Shown here: positions 55,656-63,493 of the stretch, one piece after another
Layout of the letters: every line of letters starts with the position of its first letter
Numbering within the stretch: the stretch's first letter is position 1
Source of the DNA: Streptomyces cellulosae
Lineage (GTDB): Bacteria; Actinomycetota; Actinomycetes; Streptomycetales; Streptomycetaceae
Direction of reading: 5' to 3'
Assembly: GCA_014655195.1 (NCBI GenBank)
Contig: BNBH01000004.1
Span: 186,001 to 250,000 of the forward strand
Length of the DNA: 64,000 nt
The notes under the pieces: generated by a model
Told to the model about the DNA's origin: nothing
The model's input: only the letters and a program-made list of their open reading frames with translations
Databases searched by the model: none
Position numbers and translations under genes: made by a program

Positions 55656-55853
55656 TACTACCCCCTCCAGCTGTGGCTGATCGCGACCGGCCACAACTCC
55701 CCTGTCACTGCATACAGGGAGAAGCTGATCTCAGTTGCTGCCATCCCTCAAGGGGGCACGAGGGGCGCACGGTGCTGCGGAGACCGTCGCCTGCCTCCAG
55801 AGTCCGGCCGATGGAACCGTCCCGCCGGACTCGTAGCCCCGATACCGGTCCGC

Positions 55854-56999
55854 CTAATTGGCTTCCGACCGATCGGCACCCGCCTCACGCAAGCGCTCGC
55901 GCACTTCAGTGTCGATCCCCTGGGCCAGCCTCCGCTGATGCTTGACCGTCGAGTGCTGGTAGATGAGCTGGGCGCGCTCCGAGGACTGGCCGGCGCGCAC
56001 CATGAGGTCCTTCAGCTTGGCGCCGGTGTCGGCGGCGAGGGTGTTACCGGTGTGCCGGAGGTCGTAGAAGCGGAAGTTGTCGGGCAGCCCCACCTTCGTC
56101 CTGGCCTTGCGCCACTTCCGTCCGAACGTCGAGCGGCGGAATGGAGCGCCCTTCTCCCCGACGAAGAGGAGACCATCCGGCTCCTTCTCGGCGAACCACT
56201 GCACGTGGCGTCGCAGCTCGGGCAGGAGGAAGTCGGGCAAGTAAACGGTGCGCTTGTCCGCTCGGGACTTGGGATCGCCGGTGACCCTCCTGCCGTTGGT
56301 CAGCTCCGGTGACGCATGCGTGATCCGCAGGGAGCATTCGTCGAGATCGACACTGCGGCGGCGCAGTTCAGCCAGCTCCTCGGGGCGAAGCGAGGCGAAG
56401 GCACCGAGCAGGACCATCAGGCGCCAGCGCGGACCCATGGCGTCGGCGAGGTCGAAGACCTGCTCCACGGTGGCGGTCGGCCGCTCGTCGGCTTCCTCCC
56501 GACCGGCGCCCTTGATCCGGCACGGGTTGGTCCGCAGGAGGTCGTCATCGACCGCGGTCTGCAGGATGGCCTTCAGCAGCCGGTACGACTTGGCGACCGT
56601 CGTGGCACCCGTTGCCTTGAGCCGCTCGGCTCGCCAGGTGCGGACGGAAGGCGGTGTGATCTCGTCCAGGTCCTTGCTGCCGAAGACCGGCAGGAGGTGC
56701 AGGCGTAGCAGGCCGTCGTAGCGGTCGACCGTGGTCGGGGCCAGACCGCGCTCCTCCATCCAGCGGAGGGCGTACTTCTCGAAGTTGATCGCGCCGGCGT
56801 CCGGGTCACGCCAGTGGTCACGCTCGATGTCGGCGCGGACCAGGTTCAGCCAGTCCTGCGCGTCGGTCTTCGTGTCGAAGGTCTCGGGGGCCTTGTGGCG
56901 CTGCCCGTCCGGGCCCAGGTAGCGGGCCTGCCATCGACCGGACGGGAGCTTGCGTACGGTACCGAACTCCCGACGACGCTGGAGCTTGCGTGTCGGCAT
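55854..56999 (-). CDS. int: Tyrosine site-specific integrase
   Basis: 381 residues. SAM-like N-terminal DNA-binding domain (FEKYALRWMEERGLAPTTVDRYDGLLRLHLLPVFG) and catalytic domain with Arg in GAFASLRPEELAELRR, the RFYDLRHTGNTLAADTG box (Arg at about 315, His 316) and tyrosine in IYQHST (about 347). The usual GH before the tyrosine reads GQSS. Typical of actinomycete integrating elements that use tRNA sites. Shares one base with the xis stop. Confidence 0.95.
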   Translation of the reverse strand: MPTRKLQRRREFGTVRKLPSGRWQARYLGPDGQRHKAPETFDTKTDAQDWLNLVRADIERDHWRDPDAGAINFEKYALRWMEERGLAPTTVDRYDGLLRLHLLPVFGSKDLDEITPPSVRTWRAERLKATGATTVAKSYRLLKAILQTAVDDDLLRTNPCRIKGAGREEADERPTATVEQVFDLADAMGPRWRLMVLLGAFASLRPEELAELRRRSVDLDECSLRITHASPELTNGRRVTGDPKSRADKRTVYLPDFLLPELRRHVQWFAEKEPDGLLFVGEKGAPFRRSTFGRKWRKARTKVGLPDNFRFYDLRHTGNTLAADTGAKLKDLMVRAGQSSERAQLIYQHSTVKHQRRLAQGIDTEVRERLREAGADRSEAN

Positions 57000-57211
57000 C
57001 AGGCGGCCCGCCCGTACCGAGTGCGGGTGCGCCGGGTCGGCTCGACCGTGCGCGCCTCGATGTACTCGGTGACGGCACTCTCGGGGACGCGCACGGGACG
57101 TCCGAGCTTGACGTAGCGAATGCGGCGCTCGGCGATCAGACGGCGAACGAAGCGTTCGCCGGTACCGAGCTGTTCGGCGGCTTCGGCCACCGTCAGGAGG
57201 CGGTCAGTCAT
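56999..57211 (-). CDS. xis: Excisionase (MerR/HTH_17 type)
   Basis: 70 residues: LLTVAEAAEQLGTGERFVRRLIAERRIRYVKLGRPVRVPESAVTEYIEA, the classic DNA-binding excisionase helix-wing with an Arg-rich tail. TGATG overlap with int, so the pair is translated together. Drives excision with Int. Confidence 0.93.
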   Translation of the reverse strand: MTDRLLTVAEAAEQLGTGERFVRRLIAERRIRYVKLGRPVRVPESAVTEYIEARTVEPTRRTRTRYGRAA

Positions 57212-57337
57212 GGGCGACCGCCCCCTTTCGGCTGTGCTGCTGAGTGCAACGGGCCGGGGCTATTGCGAGTCGGTGCAACGGTGAGACTTCCTTACCGAGG
57301 TCGAAACTGGAGCGGGCACGGCGGACCGGTGGTGGCT

Positions 57338-57595
57338 TCAACAGGTCGCGGAGTCCTGGAGCAGGGCGCGGGCCGGGACGCGAAGTGCCTGCGCGAGGGT
57401 GAGCAGGTCGTCGACGTCGCAGCGGCGCTGAGCGCGTTCGATGCGGGACAGCATCGTGTTGGACATTGGCCGGCCAAGGGCGGTGACGCGAGCGGCCAGC
57501 TCTCGCTGGGAGAGGCCGCGCTCGGTGCGGAGAATTTCGATCGTGCGGGCGGCCCTTATCCCGGCTGCGCCGATTTCCAGTGAACGTGCTGCCAT
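57338..57595 (-). CDS. XRE-family repressor of the element
   Basis: 85 residues: GIRAARTIEILRTERGLSQRELAARVTALGRPMSNTMLSRIERAQRRCDVDDLLTLAQALRVPARALLQDSATC, a full helix-turn-helix of the Cro/C1 type, minimal in size. Lies upstream of xis-int on the same strand and 505 bases before the replication gene on the other. Two near-identical 20-base candidate operators lie in that gap, so it is a good candidate for the element's master switch. Confidence 0.85.
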   Translation of the reverse strand: MAARSLEIGAAGIRAARTIEILRTERGLSQRELAARVTALGRPMSNTMLSRIERAQRRCDVDDLLTLAQALRVPARALLQDSATC

Positions 57596-57623
57596 GACTC
57601 CAATTCTCGGCTGTGTTCGCCGG

Positions 57624-57643
57624 TTTGGTTAACCGGCGATCGT
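57624..57643. repeat. Candidate operator, copy 1
   Basis: TTTGGTTAACCGGCGATCGT. Differs from copy 2 (57831) at two positions. Confidence 0.65.
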
Positions 57644-57830
57644 CGGCTATGTTGCGCCGCCGTGCGTTTGGCAGGCGGGTGGCCATTTCGTCGATGGGTT
57701 CCCTGTGACGGCGGCCCGAGCAGTGCTCGACAGCGTCTCTGACGTGGGGTGTTGTGTTGTAGCTTCGCCACTCACCGGACGTCAACGCCTTGCCGGTGTG
57801 ATCCTTCTGGCTTGACGCCCAGAACAACTA

Positions 57831-57850
57831 TTTGGTCAACCGCCGATCGT
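57831..57850. repeat. Candidate operator, copy 2
   Basis: TTTGGTCAACCGCCGATCGT, 207 bases downstream of copy 1, same orientation. Confidence 0.65.
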
Positions 57851-58100
57851 GACCTACCGTTTTCACGCCGCCCTCGCCGCCCCGATTCCCGACGGCCTTT
57901 CTGCCGACAGAGATTCGACAGGTCAGGGCTGGACTTGTGCCGCTCGGGTGTGGCTATGTTGACGACACCCCCGGAAAGCGCGACCGGCTCTCAGCCAGCC
58001 TCGCGTCCACGGCCGGCCAACTCCCCCGCCTTTGCCGTCACGACCGACGGTGAGCCATGGGTGCCCGCCCATCGGCCACCGAGTGAGGAACACTCCGCTC

Positions 58101-59057
58101 TTGGCACGGATCCGCACCATCAAGCCCGAAGCCTTCGTCTCCGAATCCCTCGCCGTCGTCACCCTGACCGCCGAGCGCACCTTCTTCGGCCTGCTCACTC
58201 AGGCCGACGACCAAGGCCGCTATCGCGACCACGCGGCGATCATCGCCGGTCAGCTGTGGGTTCTGCGTCCGGAGCACACTCCCGCCGAGGTCGAGAAGGA
58301 TCTCGCCCAGCTGGCCGACGCCGGCCTGGTCTGCCGGTACAAGGGCCCGGACGACAAGCGCTACCTGCACATCGTCACGTGGCACAAGCACCAGAAGATC
58401 AACCGGGCCAGCAAGAGCCGCATCCCGGCCTGCCCTCGCCACAACGATCCGAACGGTGCCCCGGGCGGCACCAAGACTGTCGAGGCCGTGGCACCCGCGC
58501 CGTCCGTAACGCACGGAGCCGTCGCGGACCATGCGCCGAACCCTCACGGAGGTGACAGTGAAGGGGCACGGAACCCACACGATCCCTCGAACCAAACGGA
58601 AACCACCAACAAAACCGCAGGTCAGGAGGCAGTTAGTGAGCCCTCACCTGAACCTCATGGACTCGTGCTTGAGGCCGCGGTGACACCTCACGGTCCGGAT
58701 CTAGGACCTAGGATCATGGATCTAGGATCTACCCCTTCGGGGGGCGCAAGCGCCCCCGCGGCCAGCACCGTCTCGGCCAAGCAGCTCATCGCCGAATACA
58801 GCGCGGCATGCGCCCACCGCCCGCCCCAGGACGTCCTGGGCCATCTCGGCCGAGAGGTGCGCAAGCTGCTCGCCGAAGGCATCGCTCCCGACCACATCAG
58901 GGCAGGGCTCGTCCTCCACAGGACCAAGGGCAAGCACCCCAGCATCCTGCCGAGCCTGGTGCACGAGGCCATGAACGCCGCCCTCGCCCAGCCCGTCATC
59001 CACAGGCCGTGGACAAACCCCGCCGACGCCGAAGCCGCCTACGGAGAACAGCTCTGA
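58101..59057 (+). CDS. Replication-initiator-like (winged-helix) protein
   Basis: 318 residues from TTG 58101, with GAGGAA ten bases upstream, beginning LARIRTIKPEAFVSESLAVVTLTAERTFFGLLTQADDQGRYRDH, the signature of DnaD/phage-replication-like proteins that precede a DnaC-type loader in phage and integrating elements. The middle is a variable, Pro/His/Glu-rich linker (about 140-235). C-terminal SAKQLIAEYSAACAHRPPQDVLGHLGREVRKLLAEG resembles a DnaD-like domain. Paired with the DnaC-like gene that overlaps its stop. Confidence 0.8.
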   Translation: MARIRTIKPEAFVSESLAVVTLTAERTFFGLLTQADDQGRYRDHAAIIAGQLWVLRPEHTPAEVEKDLAQLADAGLVCRYKGPDDKRYLHIVTWHKHQKINRASKSRIPACPRHNDPNGAPGGTKTVEAVAPAPSVTHGAVADHAPNPHGGDSEGARNPHDPSNQTETTNKTAGQEAVSEPSPEPHGLVLEAAVTPHGPDLGPRIMDLGSTPSGGASAPAASTVSAKQLIAEYSAACAHRPPQDVLGHLGREVRKLLAEGIAPDHIRAGLVLHRTKGKHPSILPSLVHEAMNAALAQPVIHRPWTNPADAEAAYGEQL

Positions 59058-59746
59058 CCTCCACCCTCACCCGCGAACCCCAGCCCGTCGGCCTGCTCGC
59101 CGACCGTCTGAACGGCATACTGGCGGGCCGCGGCATCGACCCCGGCGCCGTAGCCACGGAGCCGCCCGCCGAACCCGTCACCGCCTTGGAGCTGGCCGAC
59201 GCCCGCATCCCGGCCCGCTACCGCCGCGCCCTCGCCGACCACCCTCAGATCATCACCTGGGCCGACCACATCGCCCATGCCGGACGCCCCGGCCCCAGTG
59301 GGCCCGGCATCGCCGAGGGTCCCTCCCTGCTGATCGCCGGCCCCACCGGCACGGGCAAGACGCATCAGGCGTACGGCGCCGTCCGGGCACTCCTCACCCG
59401 CGGGGTCCGCCTGCGCTGGGAAGCCGTCACCACCGCCGACCTGTACGCCCGCCTGCGTCCCCGTGCCGGCCACGACGCCGAACGCGACCTGCAGACCCTG
59501 GCCCGCAGCCCACTGCTGCTCCTGGACGACCTCGGTGCGGCCAAGACCAGCGAGTGGACCGAGGAGCTGACCTACCGGCTCATCAACCACCGGTACGAGC
59601 ACATGCTCCCCACCCTCATCACGACCAACCTCCCCACCGCCGAGCTGCGCACCACCCTCGGTGACCGCGTCGCTTCCCGCCTCGCGGAGATGACCGACCG
59701 CGTCATCCTCAAGGGCCCTGACAGACGACGTCACCGCTCCCCCTGA
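59054..59746 (+). CDS. DnaC-like ATPase (helicase loader), apparent CTG start
   Basis: 230 residues. AAA+ ATPase: Walker A IAGPTGTGKTHQAYGAV (about 95-103), Walker B LLLLDDLGAAKTSEWTEELTYRLINHRY, sensor-type LPTLITTNLPTAELRTTLGDRVASRL with arginine finger. DnaC/IstB-like, loading a replicative helicase at the origin. Reading back, the first plausible start is CTG 59054, overlapping the previous stop (CTGA) and preceded by GGAG with seven-base spacing; no ATG/GTG/TTG lies in frame before about 59186. CTG starts are rare. Confidence 0.8.
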   Translation: MTSTLTREPQPVGLLADRLNGILAGRGIDPGAVATEPPAEPVTALELADARIPARYRRALADHPQIITWADHIAHAGRPGPSGPGIAEGPSLLIAGPTGTGKTHQAYGAVRALLTRGVRLRWEAVTTADLYARLRPRAGHDAERDLQTLARSPLLLLDDLGAAKTSEWTEELTYRLINHRYEHMLPTLITTNLPTAELRTTLGDRVASRLAEMTDRVILKGPDRRRHRSP

Positions 59747-59754
59747 CGATGGAG

Positions 59755-60210
59755 GAAGAAGACCGGACGACGGAAGGGCAGTCTGCGAGCGCGCGTCCTT
59801 TCACCAGGAGGACCGGCCGCGTGCCGCGTCGAGGACCGAGCGAGGGTGTCGGGGACCAGTCCTCAATGGCCGGGGACCGGATGGCACATGCGAGGACCGA
59901 GCATCCCGGTCCCGGGACCGTGGCCGCCCGAGGTGGGGACCGGTCCTCACCAGACATCGGGGACCGGTCCCGTACGTCTCGGGGACCGGTCCCCGACGGT
60001 CCCGTCGGACACGAAAACGGTCTCCTGGCAAAGCAGCAGGTCACAGCCCCCAGGTGGGCGGAAACAACGGTCCTGCACCGCGAATGACAGTCAATCGTGA
60101 GGGAGGACCGAGCCCTGCCGGGTCCCGGTCCTGCCGAGGACCGAAGACCCGCACAACGCGGTCCGCGGTCCCCAAGCGTGATGCGCAGAGGAAGAGAGGA
60201 CCGGTCCTCG
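59755..60210. repeat. Iteron-like field of GGGGACCGGTCC repeats
   Basis: At least ten copies or half copies of G(G/A)GGACCGGTCC(T/C) in about 450 bases. Full palindromic GGACCGGTCC cores at 59937-59946, 59961-59970, 59983-59992 and 60198-60207; GAGGACCG half copies near 59808, 59831, 59892, 60103, 60136; near-palindromes at 59851 and 59906. Lies directly after the replication pair. Likely origin or Rep-binding array. No convincing protein frame runs through it. Confidence 0.75.
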
Positions 60211-60439
60211 CGGACCGCTCCAACCTGGAGCCCACCCCACACGGTCCCGTAACGAGCCCGCCCGGTGCCAGCCGCGCACGGCCGCCGCTACGGGTTCTCA
60301 CCGTGGAACACCCACCCAGAAAAGCGACCCATGCACCAACCACATCAGCACACTCCTGACGACGTGCGTCAGGGGGCCACCATCTCAGCCTCCGACGGGT
60401 CGGGTAGCCGGAGCCCATCGCTGGGCCCCGGCCCCCTCA

Positions 60440-60473
60440 GAACCGGACGTGCGCCTTTCAACGCATCCGGCTC
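60440..60473 (-). ncRNA. Group II intron domain V
   Basis: 34 bases reading GAGCCGGATGCG, then TTGAAAG, then GCGCACGTCCGGTTC on the minus strand: the conserved catalytic hairpin with GAAA-type loop. Domain VI follows: an 11-pair GC stem and a bulged A in CTACCCGAC. Confidence 0.9.
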
Positions 60474-62284
60474 AAGCAAGCCGCGAGGGCTCCGCAGGGC
60501 GGATACTTACGGTCCGATTTCCGTCGTTTACATGATGCTGACGGTGACAATCGGCGTGCACGAGGCTGAGGTTGGCTCGTTCATCCGTCCCGCCGTGTCT
60601 CCGGTAAACGAGGTGGTGCTTGTTGAGCACCTTCCTCGACGCCGCGAACCAATCGATCCACTCGCGCAGATTGTCCGGCTCGTATTCAGCTCCGTCGATC
60701 AGCGCCTGACGGCAGAGGGGACACACGCCCCTCTGCCGCGCCGCCAGGTACAAACTGGTCTTGTCCATAGGCGGCGGCGCTTTGATACGGCGACGCGCCC
60801 GCCAGTAGCCGGTCAGGGCCGGATCGTCCGGAGACGACGCCCCTTTGACCGCGTTATGCCGGGCGTAACGGGTCCAGGCGAACTTCTGGAGGTAGGCGCC
60901 ACTGGAGTGGTCGCCGAATACCCAGTTGTCCCGCCTGGCCTTGTTGAACCGGCCGAAATAGTGGCGCTTGATCCACAGCCCCGAGCGGTTCTCGTGGCCA
61001 CGTTTCGCCCACTTGTAGAGCAGCGTGAACATGCAGAAATCCATCGAGCAGAACACCCGATGCGACGCCACACCCCGGTAGTACGCCGTCCAACCCCGCA
61101 CGATCGGGTTGAATTTGGCGATCACGGCCTTGGCCGGAGCGCCCCGGAGGGCGCGCATTTCGGTCCGGAGCCGTTTTCGGAGCTTGTTGCACGCCTCTTT
61201 ACTCGGCCTGATGACCAGCGTCTCTCCGTGCTTCTTCACGGAGAAGCCCAGGAAGTCGAACCCCTCACCGAGGTGGACGACCCTGGTCTTCTCCTCGTTG
61301 AAGCGAAGACCTCTGGGCGCAAGCCAGTTCATCAAATCCTCTTTGACTCGGAACGCTTCTTCCTTGCTGTGGCACAGCGCCACGAAGTCGTCGGCATACC
61401 GGATCAATACGGGAGTTCCGGCGACGACGCAGAATTCACGCCCTCTGCGCGTGTCGCGCCTGGCTCCCGCGGCCTCTTCCATCCCCTGCAGTGCGACGTT
61501 CAGCAGCAGCGGGCTGATGACACCGCCCTGAGGAGTACCCTCCTCGGTCGGCGTCCAGCGTCCACCTTCCATCACGCCGGCCCGCAGCCATGCCCGGATC
61601 AGGTCCCTGGCGGGGAACTGACCGATCATGGCGGTCAGGTGGTCGTGACTGATGCGGTCGAACGCGCCCTCCAGGTCCGCGTCCAGCGCCCACAGGCGCT
61701 TGGCCAGCCTGCCCCTGCCGAAGGAGCGGATGGCCGCGATCGCGTCCTGACAGCCGCGCCCGGGCCGGAAACCATACGATTTCGGCTCGAACCGCGCCTC
61801 CCACTCGGGTTCCAGCGCGTTCTTCACGCGGGCCTGGAGCACACGGTCACGGATGACCGGGATACCGAGCGGGCGCTGCTTCCCGTTCGCCTTGGGGATG
61901 TACACGCGCCGGACCGGCTGGGCCTTCCACGGGGTGTGCGTCCGGTGGCTCTCAGCCGCCAGCCAGGCCCTCCCCGCAGGGGTGAGGGCCGTTTCCCCGT
62001 CGATTCCAGCCGTCCGGCGACCCCTTGCTCTGCTGGGTCACCCGCTTCACGCTCACCAGCGTGTTGCTGCGGCTTCTCAGCATGAGCTTTTGCAAGTTAC
62101 GGACCCGCTTGAGGTCCCCGTCCTGCGTCGCCTTGAAGATCCGCCGCCTCAGCCGCCGTACGTTCTCCTCGCACTCGGCCCAGTCGATGCTGTGCCACGC
62201 GAGTTTCCCGCCCTCCGGTCCGTTCGCCTCGGACGCGCGGGCAGTCGCATCTGCCGCTGTGGTACTCAAGCACGCCTCCGGCAT
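60472..62284 (-). pseudogene. ltrA: Intron-encoded reverse transcriptase/maturase, frameshifted
   Basis: First part (62284 to about 62020) reads HSIDWAECEENVRRLRRRIFKATQDGDLKRVRNLQKLMLRS, the N-terminal RT region, and then runs out of frame. Second part continues AGIDGETALTPAGRAWLAAE and VYIPKANGKQRPLGIPVIRDR, RT palm with RYADDFVAL, thumb/X domain, and a C-terminal HNH endonuclease (CPLCRQAL; NKHHLVYRRHGG; VHADCHRQHH). The frames meet at the run of four C at 62021-62024 (+ strand), one base too many. Without that base the protein would be about 600 residues. Natural mutation, sequencing error, or rescued by slippage cannot be told. Confidence 0.88.
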
Positions 62285-62878
62285 CCAACTTGTCCTTCGG
62301 TTCCGGCGCCTTTGAATTGGGGCTTCAAAGGCTCACCTGATCCACGTGGGCGCCCTTTCGGGCCGGGCCACCAGGGCCCGTATCCGGCGGGTTATGGCGG
62401 ACAGCGGGTGGAGAGCCACCGCCCGTTTTCCCCTGACCTTTCGGCCTACCGGCCTTCGCTTCTTGGATCATCCTGTTCCTGCTGGGGAGTTGGGCCTCCC
62501 TTGCGGTCGGCTTACCGGTCATTCCGGACCCCATCAGGGTTTCCGTGTTCCGCACGCAGAAGATGCGGCTGGGGTGGGCGCCCCCTCTACCCCGTGGCCA
62601 GCGGTGTCCCACTACCGGTGTTGCTTGCACCGGAAGCCGCCTGTGCCTTGCAGCACCGGGCCCGACCCTGCCGAGAACCAGCCATCGCAGGGGTTCCATA
62701 TGACGAGGCATTAACCAGGGGTTCACGCGTGTTCGCCCGTCCAGCCTTCCCCTTACCTGTGGCCCCTCGATGGCCGAGGCGCCCTTGGGCGTGAACGCTC
62801 AGCTTCACACCCCGCCGTTACCAGCGACGCATGTGAGCGCGGGGACGGAAATCGGGACACTAATCCGGAGGAAATCTC

Positions 62879-63493
62879 TTGTCTGAATCTCTCCACGAGA
62901 CGGACCTCACTTCTCAGCGTGCGGCCTCACGTCGCACAGCAAGTTGGTGCAAGAGCATTGCTCCCGACGGGAGCAATGCTCTTGCGTCTCCCGCCCCGAG
63001 AGCGGCGGTCCCGGAAGCGACCGAGGACGGATCGCAAACCGGCGGGGAAGAGCTACACGCGAACCACAGCATCGACTGCGCGCGCACCTCTCCGTCGCAG
63101 CCCCGCATACAGCAGCGCCTGCGCGACGAGAACAAGCGCCTGCACCAGCCCAGCTGCCGCATGAACGACGCCGAGTACCAACTGCTCGCCCGAGCAGCCG
63201 CCACGTGCCACATGAGCATCGCCGGCTTCCTCGCCCGCTCCGCTCTCGACGCCGCCCACGACCTCGGCCGTACCGCCGCGGACATCGCAGGCGAGCGAGA
63301 GATGCTGCACGAGCTGTTCGCGCTGCGGCGCCACCTCGGGCAACTCGGCAACAACCTCAACCAGGTCGCCAGGGCGCTGAACTCCGGCGCCGACGCATCG
63401 CAGGCAGAGGCGGTCCTCGCCACCGTCCAGCGCGCCGCCAAGCGCGTCGACGCCTTCACCCAGCACCACTTGGACAACAGGACAGCCGGGTGA
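62879..63493 (+). CDS. mobC: MobC-type relaxosome accessory protein
   Basis: 204 residues from TTG 62879, with GGAGGA six bases upstream. C-terminal half matches MobC/relaxosome proteins: MNDAEYQLLARAAATCHMSIAGFLARSALDAAH, then LFALRRHLGQLGNNLNQVARALNSGADASQAEAVLATVQRAAKRVDAF. The N-terminal 95 residues are low-complexity and unlike the family; a perfect DNA hairpin lies inside them. Overlaps the relaxase start by four bases (GTGA). Confidence 0.85.
   Translation: MSESLHETDLTSQRAASRRTASWCKSIAPDGSNALASPAPRAAVPEATEDGSQTGGEELHANHSIDCARTSPSQPRIQQRLRDENKRLHQPSCRMNDAEYQLLARAAATCHMSIAGFLARSALDAAHDLGRTAADIAGEREMLHELFALRRHLGQLGNNLNQVARALNSGADASQAEAVLATVQRAAKRVDAFTQHHLDNRTAG
62949..62985. repeat. Perfect 17-bp inverted repeat, candidate oriT/nic hairpin
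   Basis: GCAAGAGCATTGCTCCC and its exact complement around GAC, inside the unusual 5' end of mobC and ahead of the relaxase. The arm is less GC-rich than its surroundings. Inverted repeats near mob genes commonly form the relaxase recognition site. A terminator or attenuator is the alternative. Confidence 0.55.

Larger units (their letters stand above)
57596..58100. promoter_or_regulatory. Divergent control region of the element
   Basis: 505 bases without a supportable gene, between the XRE gene and the replication gene. CCGGTT-N5-AACCGG inverted repeat at 57620-57636. Two 20-base direct repeats with 18 identities start at 57624 and 57831. Likely repressor operators and divergent promoters. 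Confidence 0.6.
60399..62810 (-). mobile_element. Group II intron (about 2.4 kb)
   Basis: On the minus strand: 5' end at GTGTG (62810-62806), followed by typical 5' sequence (for example TGGTTAATGCC near 62720 and CCCCTGCGATGGCTGG), an intron-encoded reverse transcriptase, a domain V and a domain VI with a bulged A before the terminal ACCCGAC. The ends are estimated; the 3' splice site is at about 60399. The host region is the element between the replication array and mobC; a 46-codon frame on the + strand (60331 to 62885) is interrupted by it. Confidence 0.85.

Noticed and set aside
57749..58555. 268-codon frame over the element's control region
   Set aside because: Overlaps the well-supported initiator-like gene in another frame and looks like an Arg/Pro-rich shadow.
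59749..60359. Two short + strand frames (112 and 101 codons) in the repeat array
   Set aside because: They merely translate the GGGGACCGGTCC repeats; no ribosome-binding site and no domain-like sequence.
61952..62284. Independent 110-residue protein beside the reverse transcriptase
   Set aside because: It aligns by pattern with the N-terminus of group II reverse transcriptases and joins the main frame after removing one base.
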